Source: Afipia sp049747295 (GTDB lineage Bacteria > Pseudomonadota > Alphaproteobacteria > Rhizobiales > Xanthobacteraceae). From it: a DNA stretch of 64,000 nt. The stretch is from positions 3,968,001 through 4,032,000 of the forward strand of contig NZ_JBMHJM010000001.1 in assembly GCF_049747295.1 (NCBI RefSeq), read 5' to 3'. Shown piece after piece: positions 51,200 through 59,391 of the stretch. Position 1 is the stretch's first letter, and the number at the start of each line of letters is the position of its first letter. The position numbers and the translations under genes are program-made. The notes under the pieces are model-generated. The model saw only the letters and a list, made by a program, of their open reading frames with translations. It ran no database searches and had not been told where the DNA came from.

Positions 51200-52075
51200 T
51201 CAGCCGAGGCTCTTCGTCACCGACAGAATGATTTCTGCCAGTTTGTCCGGCGCGGAAAGGAACGGCGAGTGATCGCCATCCAGCGTGAACACCTGATCGC
51301 ATGGCGTGTTCTTCAACATGGCATCCTGATAAAGCGGCGACACGGCGTGATCCTTTGAGCCTTTCACGTAGAAGCGCTTGACCTTGCCGTAGCGTTCGGA
51401 CGTCAGCTGCAGCTTGTCGCCGTACACCTTCGTGCGCTGCGGGGTGAGTTGCGACTTGGCCCAATCGGCGTCGGCGGGCTTGCAGGTGTTGTAGAATACC
51501 TCGGCTGCTTTCTCGGGCGGGAAGGTCGCCGTCTGACCATCGGCCGAGACCTTCATGTTTTTCAGGACAAGGTCGTCAACGTTGAGCGCCTTGTTGGCGT
51601 CCAGGAAGCTGCCGAGGCTCTCGTCGTTCCGCAGCAGCAGCCCGTTGATGTAAATGGCTGCCAGCAACCGGTTAGGGCGCTGTTCCGAGACTTGAGACGT
51701 CACGATACCGCCCATGCTGTGGCCGACCAGGATGATCGGGCCCGCAATGCCGTCGATTACGCCTGCGACACGCGTTGCGTAGCTCGCGAGATCCGCATTC
51801 TCGATCGGGGCCGGGTCGCCGCCGCTGGCCGGCAGATTAGGTGCGAACACCTTATGCCCTTCGTGCTCGAGCATCGGGATCAACTTGCTCCAGCACCAGT
51901 TGCCGTGAAACGAGCCGTGCACGAGAACGAACGTCGCCTTCATCTTATTGTCCTTGTTGTTGTCTGCGAGTGCGGGGGCAGGAAGTGCGGAGGCGGCGAG
52001 CGCGGCGGTTGCAACGGTGGCGGCGCTCGACAGAAGCGTGCGGCGGCTGAACGATGGAAGGCGAGGGAAGGTCAT
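51200..52075 (-). CDS. Tat-exported alpha/beta hydrolase (EstC/HNL-like)
   Basis: A 291-residue protein with a Tat leader (FSRRTLLSSAATVATAALAAS, cleavage near PALA). The hydrolase domain has VLVHGSFHGNWCWSKLIPML, the nucleophile elbow LVGHSMGG, and the final DGDHSPFLSAPDKLAEI His. This is the pattern of EstC/salicylate-esterase/hydroxynitrile-lyase-like enzymes. The start at 52075 is placed by GGAG 10 bases upstream; ATGs at 52093 and 52117 are alternatives. The substrate is unknown. Confidence 0.87.
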   Translation of the reverse strand: MTFPRLPSFSRRTLLSSAATVATAALAASALPAPALADNNKDNKMKATFVLVHGSFHGNWCWSKLIPMLEHEGHKVFAPNLPASGGDPAPIENADLASYATRVAGVIDGIAGPIILVGHSMGGIVTSQVSEQRPNRLLAAIYINGLLLRNDESLGSFLDANKALNVDDLVLKNMKVSADGQTATFPPEKAAEVFYNTCKPADADWAKSQLTPQRTKVYGDKLQLTSERYGKVKRFYVKGSKDHAVSPLYQDAMLKNTPCDQVFTLDGDHSPFLSAPDKLAEIILSVTKSLG

Positions 52076-52416
52076 CCGAAAATCTCCGATCATTCGTCGC
52101 GCGAAGGTATCGGTCACGCTTCACGCGCCGGATCATGCCGTTAGCGGCAGAAGAAAATCTAGGCCAATCATTCTATGATTAGCAAGATAGGCAGTTAAAT
52201 TTATCTGCTGCTTTATGCTGCGCAGCACCAGGCATTGGCCCGCGCAATTGGCTGCGTCCCATCACGCGACGATCTCGTGAGGCGAGGTGACGTGATTTCG
52301 CGCGTGCAGCATTTCATTCGCAGGTTGTTAGATCGTGATGCGATATAACTGAAGGGAGTCGCACGACTTCAAACGCGAGACGATGTCGCAGAACAATGCA
52401 ATGCCGCTTGATACGT
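52076..52416. other. 341-base intergenic region
   Basis: The first 120 bases are AT-rich and should hold the hydrolase promoter; an inverted repeat AATCA-TTCTA-TGATT (52166-52180) is a weak operator candidate. No gene is seen in the remainder. Confidence 0.4.
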
Positions 52417-53082
52417 TCACCCCTCGCGCTTCATACGCTCGCGGCGGGCGAGTTCGGCATCAGACGGCTCCTGCATCTGGAATGAGCCGGTTTGGATGGC
52501 GCCCGTGCGTTGATATACGCTCATGAGGACACCAGTGGTGGAGACGGATGTCGAGATCAACGCCAGCGCCTCAGGTTTTGCGCCTTGGCCGAACAACCGT
52601 TTGCCGGGGCCGAGCAGCAGCGGAAACGTCAGCAGGTGGAATTCATCGATCAGGTCATGCTTGAGCAGGGTCTGCAGCAAGCCGCTGCTGCCCTGGGTCA
52701 GCAAGGTTGGTCCATTCTCCTGCTTCAGTTTGGCGATGCCGCCGGCCACATCGCCGCGCAGCGCGACGGAATTGGCCCAGGTGAGGGGCATATCCGACGA
52801 GGTCGCGACATACTTCGTCACCTTGTTGAAGGAGCCTGCGATCGGATCGTCGGCGCTCATGAAAGGCCAGTGCGCCGCAAAAATCTCATAGGTCTTGCGG
52901 CCGAGCAGCAAATCGAACGGCTCCGAGAAGATGCCGCCCATGAACGTGCCCATCGGCTCGTCCCAATAGTTCACCGTCCATCCGCCCTGGGTGAAGCCGC
53001 CGGTAGGGTCTTCCTCCGGCCCGCCCGGCGCCTGCATCACACCATCGAGGCTCACAAAAGCAGCGGCGGCGACTTTTCTCAT
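52417..53082 (-). CDS. dihydrofolate reductase-family protein (RibD C-terminal domain-like)
   Basis: A 221-residue protein: VAAAFVSLDGVMQAPGGPEEDPTGGF, LLLGRKTYEIFAAHWPF and LLTQGSSGLLQTLLKHDLIDEFHLLTFPLLLGPGKRLF-type pattern, the DHFR/RibD-C fold used by YyaP/YwjB-like stress proteins. It probably binds NADPH; true DHFR activity is unlikely. It stands alone and is not linked to riboflavin genes. Confidence 0.88.
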   Translation of the reverse strand: MRKVAAAAFVSLDGVMQAPGGPEEDPTGGFTQGGWTVNYWDEPMGTFMGGIFSEPFDLLLGRKTYEIFAAHWPFMSADDPIAGSFNKVTKYVATSSDMPLTWANSVALRGDVAGGIAKLKQENGPTLLTQGSSGLLQTLLKHDLIDEFHLLTFPLLLGPGKRLFGQGAKPEALALISTSVSTTGVLMSVYQRTGAIQTGSFQMQEPSDAELARRERMKREG

Positions 53083-53245
53083 TCGCGGATCCTCATTGGA
53101 ATTGCGCTTCTATAACAACGAGGAACCGGCGGGCTGGTTTCGCTTCATCGCCTGGCCGGATGCTAGGACAGGAGAAGCGTCTTTCGTGCAGATCGCAAGG
53201 TCGCGTAGGGAACGATGAGCAGCAAGCGATCAATAGAACCGAACC

Positions 53246-54088
53246 TTACACCTGCGGCCCCATCAGCCGTTGCGCGCGTTCGGCGCAGAGCACGTGATGG
53301 TGCAGGTTGGCGATCCACTGCCGGCCGGAGGTCGTCATGTTCAGGTACTTGATGCCGTCGTCGAGATGGATCGAGACGCTGTTCCAGAAGAATGATGGAT
53401 ACTTCTCGATGATGTCGGCGGGCGAGGAGTAGCCGAGCTGTTTGTTCATCCCGATTTCTTCAAATTCGTAATAAAGTGCGTTCGCCTTCCGCAAATAGAG
53501 GGGATCGCCGAGCTGGCCGATAAAGTCGGCAGCCTGCACCAGCTTGGGTTCGAGGCCGCATGTGCGCTGCGCATCTTTCGGCACCGGGAATCGCGTCATC
53601 TCGATCGCGTCTGCGACCCGAGCGGCATCGACGGTCGGGTTTTTCTCGAGCCGCTCGAAGGCGAACAGCTTTGAGCGGTCCACGTGATACGGCGCCAGCG
53701 ATGCATCCGATGCGCCGCGCGGCAGCGTCACCTTGTGGCCGGCGGCATCTACCGCGAACTCGGTTTCGGTATCTTCCTTCAGCACGCCGCGGACATAGCC
53801 GATATCGTGCAACAGGCACGCGACAATCAGGTGGCTGTAATCGGACGGCTCGATGCGCCGCGACACCATCATGCCCTGCAGGATGTCGCGCCCCACCATA
53901 GTCACCTGCAGCGTGTGTTCGTAGGTGTGATAGAGCGCGTCGCTGCTCGCGACGCATTCGATGGTGGCGCGGGCGGCGGAGCCGAGACGCTCGGCTTCGT
54001 CAGCATGGGCCGAGCCGAACACCCGGCGGAAATCCTTGGTCAAAAAATTGCCCAGCCTGTGGGCGGCAATGGCGGTGATCGATTTCAT
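53246..54088 (-). CDS. HD-domain phosphohydrolase
   Basis: A 280-residue HD-family protein. The metal ligands are His in YHTYEHTLQV, the HD pair in ACLLHDIGYV, and an Asp in VADAIEMTRF. The C-terminal part ends in a helical region (YSSPADIIEKYPSFFWNSV). HD proteins hydrolyse phosphoesters such as nucleotides or cyclic nucleotides. The substrate is unknown and neighbours give no guide. Confidence 0.87.
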   Translation of the reverse strand: MKSITAIAAHRLGNFLTKDFRRVFGSAHADEAERLGSAARATIECVASSDALYHTYEHTLQVTMVGRDILQGMMVSRRIEPSDYSHLIVACLLHDIGYVRGVLKEDTETEFAVDAAGHKVTLPRGASDASLAPYHVDRSKLFAFERLEKNPTVDAARVADAIEMTRFPVPKDAQRTCGLEPKLVQAADFIGQLGDPLYLRKANALYYEFEEIGMNKQLGYSSPADIIEKYPSFFWNSVSIHLDDGIKYLNMTTSGRQWIANLHHHVLCAERAQRLMGPQV

Positions 54089-54359
54089 CCACGCGCTCCG
54101 AACGAGGGTGAATCTCCCGATAGCTCTAGTGTCGTGCCGCGAGAAGACGATACCGCTGTTTCAAGAAGTTTAAAAGATTGTCCCTATGGGCATGCCGCCG
54201 TCAGGCGCGCTCCTTGCTAAGAAATCCGAAAATGGAGACAGATCAGAAGCAGGACGAAGTGAACAATTGACCGTCCGCGGGTGATCTCAGGCGTCTCAAT
54301 AAAGCTCCTGCTGGGAAGGAGACGTGAGCGTTATTTTTCATCCCGTGATTGAGGATTGA

Positions 54360-54878
54360 TCACCGCATGCAGTGGTTGATCAGGTCGCCGGCTGCGAATT
54401 TCGCCGCGCGCTCCCAGGCTTCCGAATTGTCGCCGCGATAGGAGAGCAGCCGGTCGCAGACCTTGCCGTTCGGGCCGAGATCCACGACGACGACCTTGGC
54501 CCAGCCGACCAGGGTGCTCATCTTGTGCAGCCCGCCGGCGACGAGGTAGCGCGCATCGGCCTTCTTCGCCATGTCCGCAAGCGCTTCCATGCCGGGGTCG
54601 GCGAGGGAGCATTTGTCCGGCGCGCAGGGCAGTGGCGTGACGTCGAGCTTCAGTTTATCGGACAGGGTCTTGCTCACGATCGACTGAAAGTCTTTCAGCA
54701 TGGCGTCGTGCGGCGTCTTATCGTTCTTGGCTTCGCCGGACGTGTCCTCGAAGTTGAAACTCGCCACCGCAAGTTTGCTCGATGGTGTCGTTTCGCTGCG
54801 AGCTGCCGGTGCGGCAAAGCCAAGAGCGATCAGCGCGGACGCGAGCACGATGGACGGCCGGTGCAACCTGAAGCGCAT
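54360..54878 (-). CDS. exported DUF2380/DUF3280-like protein
   Basis: A 172-residue protein with a signal peptide (about residues 1-28, ending AARSE). The mature part (LAVASFNFEDTSGEAKND, ARYLVAGGLHKMSTLVGWAKVVVVDL, GDNSEAWERAAKF) matches the DUF2380/DUF3280 family of periplasmic proteins with a TolB-N-like fold. Two Cys residues in PCAPDKCSL may form a disulfide. The ATG at 54878 follows GGAGAAGAT. The function is unknown. Confidence 0.78.
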   Translation of the reverse strand: MRFRLHRPSIVLASALIALGFAAPAARSETTPSSKLAVASFNFEDTSGEAKNDKTPHDAMLKDFQSIVSKTLSDKLKLDVTPLPCAPDKCSLADPGMEALADMAKKADARYLVAGGLHKMSTLVGWAKVVVVDLGPNGKVCDRLLSYRGDNSEAWERAAKFAAGDLINHCMR

Positions 54879-54995
54879 ATCTTCTCCAGTGCAGGACGAG
54901 GAGCTGGCGCGAAGCCGTGCCATGATACAACGTCCGGTGGCCAAAGCGAATCCACCCCGCGGCCAGGCGAAGTCATGCTTCATCAGATTTGGGGA

Positions 54996-55136
54996 TCAGC
55001 GCGGTGGCTCGCTCTCCTTGAGCAGCCGGGCCACGTCGGCCAGCATGGAGCGGTCTTCGCTTTCGTCGAATGGCATGTCCACTTCAGGCTTCGGTTTCAG
55101 CCATTCGCGCAACCGCGCAAAAAGTTCCGTCAGCAT
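54996..55136 (-). CDS. hypothetical 46-residue protein
   Basis: A short frame (MLTELFARLREWLKPKPEV, then an acidic helix EDRSMLADVARLLKESEPPR) starting at the ATG after AAGGATTTGTTGCGT. It is amphipathic and charged. Small size and lack of a family keep confidence low. Confidence 0.4.
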   Translation of the reverse strand: MLTELFARLREWLKPKPEVDMPFDESEDRSMLADVARLLKESEPPR

Positions 55137-55514
55137 ACGCAACAAATCCTTCGATGACACATTCAAGACGCCGAAGGGGCCCGATAGGTTGCAGGAACTT
55201 GAAAATATAAATGCCGTCAATTTGATGGGCCAAAAGTCTTATACGGCGATGTACCATTCGGGATTACACTGCTGTGGTCGCTTTAGTTCCGGACATAATG
55301 CGGAAGAAAGCGGTATCGGCTCGCGGTGCCAAACGTTTTGGAAGGCCCGCTGGAGCGGTCCTCAGGTGGTTGGAAGTTCCCTGAGGCAGGCGTTTGGACG
55401 CCGTTGCCGACATGTCGTTGCAGACGCCCAGACGCCGCGCAGGCAAGGCCGCGCGCCGCGAGACCACCAGCACTGAAACAGGGGTGGCGCTTCTTGACGT
55501 AAAAGGAGGCCAAC
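55137..55514. other. 378-base intergenic region with a structured leader before the MHS transporter
   Basis: Two adjacent hairpins lie 113-155 bases upstream of the transporter ATG: CCTCAGG-N13-CCTGAGG (55360-55386) and GGCGT-TTGG-ACGCC (55389-55402). The rest of the region is GC-rich without a called gene. The hairpins may be an operator or a structured 5' leader. Confidence 0.4.
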
Positions 55515-56843
55515 ATGGCTATTGAAGTCCCCAGGGATTTCCGCCGCGTGATCGTCGCCGCGTCGGTTGGAAACGTCATTGAGTGGTATGATTTCTATAT
55601 CTTCGGGAGCTTGGCCGCGGTGCTCTCGGTCAAGTTCTTCGAGCAATCCCATCCGGTCGCGGCACTCCTAAGCACGATTGCGCTGTTCACGGCCGGATTC
55701 CTGATCCGTCCGCTCGGCGCGTTTCTGTTCGGATGGATGGGCGACCGCATCGGCCGCAAGTACACCTTTCTCGTCACCCTCAGCGGCATGGGCTTGGGCA
55801 CCGGCGCCATCGGCTTGATCCCGACTTACGATTCCATCGGCCTGACCGCTGCATTCATTCTCTTCGGCTTGCGCATGATCCAGGGTCTATGCCTGGGCGG
55901 CGAGTATGGTGGCGCAATCACTTATGTCGCCGAGCATGTGCCGGACGAGCGGCGCGGCTACTACACCGGCTGGCTGCAGACGTCGCCAACACTTGGCATT
56001 GTGGTGTCGCTGGCGGTGATCATCGCCACACGCGCCTATTTCGGGACTGAGGCCTTCAATGCCTGGGCGTGGCGCGTTCCGTTCCTGCTGTCCTTCGTAC
56101 TGGTTGCGGTCGCCATCTACATCCGGCTTCAGCTGCAGGAGACGCCGATCTTCCAGCAGATCAAGGCGAGAGGGCAGATGACCCAGAACCCGTGGAAGGA
56201 AGCCTTCCTCTCTTCGAACATCAAGTATGTCGGGATCGCCACCATCGTGCTGATCGGTCAGGGCGTGGTGTGGTACAGCGGCCAGTTCTGGGCGTTGTAC
56301 TTCCTGCAGCAGGTCTCCAAGGTGGATCCGTTGACCTCGGCTTACATCGTGGGCGCCGCGCTGCTGCTTGCAACGCCGAGCCTGATCTTCTTCGGTTGGC
56401 TGTCCGACATCATCGGCCGCAAGCCGGTGATCCTGGGCGGCATGTTGCTCGCCGCGTTGACGTACTATCCGCTGTATATGTGGCTGGGCACGGTGACGCA
56501 GCCCGGCAGCATCAACTACCCGGTCGCGATCTTCATCATCTTCATTCTCGTTTGCTATGTGGGGATGGTGTATGGGCCGGTCGGTGCGTTCCTCGCCGAA
56601 TACTTCCCCGGCAGGATCCGCTACACGTCGGTCTCGGTGCCGTATCACATCGGCAACGGCTGGGGTGGCGGACTGGTGCCGTTCATCACCTCGGCGGCAT
56701 TCGCGGCCACCAACAGTGTCGGCTATGCGCTGATCTATCCGATCGTCGTTCCGGCGATCTGCTTTGTGCTCGCGCTGTTCCTGATGCCGGAGACGCGCCG
56801 CATGAGCATCTGGCAGCCGTTCGAGCCGCGCACCGCGTCGTGA
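55515..56843 (+). CDS. MFS transporter of the metabolite:H+ symporter (MHS) family
   Basis: A 442-residue, 12-helix transporter with an AAAGGAGG ribosome-binding site. Family signatures are ASVGNVIEWYDFYIFGSLAAVL at the start, the first-loop GWMGDRIGRKYTFLVTLSGMG, LCLGGEYGGAITYVAEHVP and the second-half FGWLSDIIGRKPVILGG. This is the ProP/KgtP/ShiA-like MHS group, carrying dicarboxylates, betaines or shikimate. The substrate is unassigned. It stands alone. Confidence 0.93.
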   Translation: MAIEVPRDFRRVIVAASVGNVIEWYDFYIFGSLAAVLSVKFFEQSHPVAALLSTIALFTAGFLIRPLGAFLFGWMGDRIGRKYTFLVTLSGMGLGTGAIGLIPTYDSIGLTAAFILFGLRMIQGLCLGGEYGGAITYVAEHVPDERRGYYTGWLQTSPTLGIVVSLAVIIATRAYFGTEAFNAWAWRVPFLLSFVLVAVAIYIRLQLQETPIFQQIKARGQMTQNPWKEAFLSSNIKYVGIATIVLIGQGVVWYSGQFWALYFLQQVSKVDPLTSAYIVGAALLLATPSLIFFGWLSDIIGRKPVILGGMLLAALTYYPLYMWLGTVTQPGSINYPVAIFIIFILVCYVGMVYGPVGAFLAEYFPGRIRYTSVSVPYHIGNGWGGGLVPFITSAAFAATNSVGYALIYPIVVPAICFVLALFLMPETRRMSIWQPFEPRTAS

Positions 56844-57044
56844 CGTGAGATCATGTGCGGGGCTTACAAGCTCCGCACATTTTCTGCACAGTCAGGCAGA
56901 GAGTGCATGCGCACGGCAAGCGCGGGATCGTCGACGCGCTTTATGTCAGAAATCCTGTCGCATCAAATCAGCGCGGCCATCTACGCGGTGTAGACATTTC
57001 GCTTCGAACCGCGCGCGGATTGGGGACAGGTTCAGGATGCTCTC

Positions 57045-57407
57045 TCAGTTGGCCGGGTGATGCCAGTGATCGTGCCACCATGTGGTGAAATCGCGATCAG
57101 TCATCAATTCCCAGACGGCAAACAAGATCACCAGCAGGCCGGATGCCACGCTGTTAACTGTTGCTGCTCCCGCCTCGTAGCCGACCGTCCAAGGAGCGGC
57201 CAACAGTGCCAGGCCGAGGAGAATTTCTCCCCATTCCTCCAGATAGGACGGAATGACGAAGCCCTCCACTGCAAACAGAACGACACAGATCCCAAGCACG
57301 ATGGTGATCCATGTCGCTGCGCCTGCGAAGCCGAGAAAGAACGGCGATATAACCAGCCACACGCCTACCAACAGGCTGGCAATGTCTTGCCGATGTTGAA
57401 TGCGCAT
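57045..57407 (-). CDS. SPW-repeat membrane protein
   Basis: A 120-residue inner-membrane protein with two SPW repeats (SPFFLGFAG and APWTVGYEAG) at the ends of hydrophobic helix pairs and a His-rich C-terminus (TWWHDHWHHPAN). GGGAGGTGAGCATC precedes the ATG. The function is unknown. The 43-nt repeat at 57542-57584 lies about 135 bases upstream. Confidence 0.88.
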   Translation of the reverse strand: MRIQHRQDIASLLVGVWLVISPFFLGFAGAATWITIVLGICVVLFAVEGFVIPSYLEEWGEILLGLALLAAPWTVGYEAGAATVNSVASGLLVILFAVWELMTDRDFTTWWHDHWHHPAN

Positions 57408-57541
57408 GATGCTCACCTCCCTCCTCACCGTCATCATACCGCGAAGGAGTTATTTTCGAGCATGCGCCGATCGCCGCGAGACGTTGTGACCCAGCATAAG
57501 TGAGGGGCCGCAGGCCGCCTGTCTCGCAGCTCCTCACAGCA

Positions 57542-57584
57542 GTTCACAAGGCATAACGAGCGGTTCCGTGCGAACTCTGCTTTG
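57542..57584 (-). repeat. 43-nt imperfect repeat, copy A
   Basis: On the minus strand this reads CAAAGCAGA, 8 variable bases, then GGAACCGCTCGTTATGCC and TTGTGAAC. Copy B at 59152-59194 matches 34 of 43 positions in the opposite orientation. Copy A lies between the divergent SPW and OmpR-type regulator genes. Confidence 0.6.
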
Positions 57585-57593
57585 AATGCGCCG

Positions 57594-57611
57594 TCACCTG
57601 ATGACAGGTGA
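57594..57611. promoter_or_regulatory. perfect inverted repeat upstream of the OmpR-type regulator
   Basis: TCACCTG-ATGA-CAGGTGA lies 93 bases before the start of the response-regulator gene and is a candidate binding site for it or another dimeric regulator. Confidence 0.45.
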
Positions 57612-57703
57612 AACAGACCGTGGAGAGCAATTCGACTGATTGCCGCTGATGGTCCGCTTCAGCGTGAAGCATCAAGAAACTCGCACATTCATTAAGGACT
57701 CTG

Positions 57704-58519
57704 ATGATGTCTGCAATATCGTTTTCGCCCGCACGGGGCGGTCTTCCTGCCCCATCGAGTGCCGCAGGTGCCCTCAACGGCAATGGCATGAATGGCGATT
57801 TGAGTAAGATCGGCCATATCCTGATCGCCGACGATGATCCGGCAACGCGGCAAATGGTGATCAGCTATTTCGCCGATCAGAATCTGCCGACCAGCTCAGC
57901 CTCGAACCGAAGTGAGGTGGACCGGCATTTCACGGGCCGGCACCCGTGCTTGATCGTTCTCGATCTGCAACTTGGCCGAGATGACGGGCTTAACCTGTTG
58001 CGCTCGATCCGCGCGCGCTCCGATGTTCCGGTCATCATCACGAGCCATCGCTCTGATGAAATTGATCGGATCGTTGGTTTCGAGCTTGGCGCGGATGACT
58101 ATATCGTCAAGCCATTCAGCCCGAGGGAGTTGCTCGCGCGCGTCCGCGCCGTGCTGCGCCGGCAGGAGATGATGCGCGCGAGCTTGGCTCGCGATCCGGA
58201 GCGAGGCGGATACAGGTTCAACGGTTGGCGCCTTGATCGCCGCAGTCGAACACTCGTCGATCCTCATGAAACACCGGTCTCGTTGAGCAAGGGCGAATAT
58301 GCGTTGCTATTGGCGTTTCTCGAAGCGCCCGGGCGGCCTCTCTCGCGAGAGCAGTTGTTGCAAGCGACACGCATCCACGAGGATATTTTCGACCGAAGTG
58401 TCGATGTCCAGGTCTTCCGGCTGCGTCGCAAGCTTGAGATCGACCCTCAGGCGCCTCGTATGATTCAGACCGTGCACGGCGTTGGTTATATCCTTTCGAT
58501 GTCGGTCGAGTCATTCTGA
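57704..58519 (+). CDS. OmpR/PhoB-type response regulator, orphan
   Basis: A 271-residue regulator with a Gly/Ser-rich extension of about 35 residues, then a receiver domain (HILIADDDPATRQM, phospho-Asp in LIVLDLQLGRDDG, ITSH, IVKPFSPREL) and a winged-helix domain (VSLSKGEYALLLAFLEAPGRPLSREQLLQ, RSVDVQVFRLRRKLE, MIQTVHGVGYIL). No histidine kinase is adjacent. AAGGACTCTG precedes the ATG. The partner kinase must lie elsewhere. Confidence 0.93.
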   Translation: MMSAISFSPARGGLPAPSSAAGALNGNGMNGDLSKIGHILIADDDPATRQMVISYFADQNLPTSSASNRSEVDRHFTGRHPCLIVLDLQLGRDDGLNLLRSIRARSDVPVIITSHRSDEIDRIVGFELGADDYIVKPFSPRELLARVRAVLRRQEMMRASLARDPERGGYRFNGWRLDRRSRTLVDPHETPVSLSKGEYALLLAFLEAPGRPLSREQLLQATRIHEDIFDRSVDVQVFRLRRKLEIDPQAPRMIQTVHGVGYILSMSVESF

Positions 58520-58569
58520 GGAGCCAGGGACATCGGGATCGGTCTTGGCATGATCCCGGTCCTGTCTGT

Positions 58570-59022
58570 CTATTTTGTCTTCGTTTCTTCCGGCCAGTCA
58601 TAGATGCGTGCAGTGGCGCTGGCGGTGGCGATCAATCTGTTGTCCTTGTCTTTCATCGTCCCTTCAAGAAATACAATGCTGCGTCCGCGATGAACCACTT
58701 TTGCCTCGACAAACAGCGGGCCGACCATCGCTGAGCGCATGAAGTTTGTTTTCAGCTCCAAGGTCGGGGCCATCAAGTGCCCGCCCAGGTATGCGGTTGC
58801 TACGGGCCCCATCGCATCATCAAGCATCGCGGTGAGTATCCCGCCCTGGATTGTGCCGATGGGGTTGATGAAATCCGGCGAAGCCGTGAACTCGACCCTG
58901 ATTGTTCCTTGAACAGGATCAAGTGCAAGCAGCTTCCATCCCAACAAACGGGATACAGCAGCTAAAGGGCGGCGACCTTCGATCAAGTCCCAGAACGGAC
59001 CGCTTCGATCATTGTTTTCCAT
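58570..59022 (-). CDS. PaaI-family hotdog-fold thioesterase
   Basis: A 150-residue hotdog thioesterase: GTIQGGILTAMLDDAMGPVATAYLGGHLMAPTLELKTNFMRSA-type core with the usual Gly-Gly and Asp positions, and FLEGTMKDKDNRLIATASATARIYD at the end. The start at 59022 is preferred over 59094, though no strong ribosome-binding site is seen. It converges with the response regulator. The substrate is unknown. Confidence 0.85.
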   Translation of the reverse strand: MENNDRSGPFWDLIEGRRPLAAVSRLLGWKLLALDPVQGTIRVEFTASPDFINPIGTIQGGILTAMLDDAMGPVATAYLGGHLMAPTLELKTNFMRSAMVGPLFVEAKVVHRGRSIVFLEGTMKDKDNRLIATASATARIYDWPEETKTK

Positions 59023-59391
59023 GGTTATCTCGGTTGCCGGCGTGTTGCGCATCCGCGCGACGATTTCCGGTGACCCTGGTCCGGCGATGGTCATCCTTAT
59101 TCGGCAGCGATCGGACGCGGCACAGTCCGTTCACTTGTTGCCTCAAGCAACCAAAGCAGACCCCGCGGGGAATTGCCCGTTATGCGTTGTGAACGCTGTT
59201 AGCTGTTGCGAGCCACGGCAAGGCAGGGCTGTTGGGATTGCCGTTTTGTCGTAGCCAAAGCCGAGTGAGGTGGCACCTCTTTCAATCAGGAACAGGACTG
59301 CGACGAGTTCCACAACCTCGGTCTCTGTGGTGCGGCACCGATGCTTGTCCTAGGATGCCAGCCGGCTCAGGCGGCTATGAGGGGAAGACGC
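59023..59391. other. 369-base intergenic region with repeat copy B
   Basis: The only distinct element is repeat copy B at 59152-59194. Otherwise the region must hold the promoters of the thioesterase (minus) and the large regulator (plus); no further gene is called. Confidence 0.45.
59152..59194 (+). repeat. 43-nt imperfect repeat, copy B
   Basis: CAAAGCAGA, 8 variable bases, then GGAATTGCCCGTTATGCG and TTGTGAAC. It matches copy A (57542-57584, minus strand) at 34 of 43 positions and lies about 200 bases upstream of the large regulator. Confidence 0.6.

Noticed and set aside
56844..57044. Two short plus-strand frames after the MHS transporter
   Set aside because: No ribosome-binding site or family; they overlap each other in different frames and look random.
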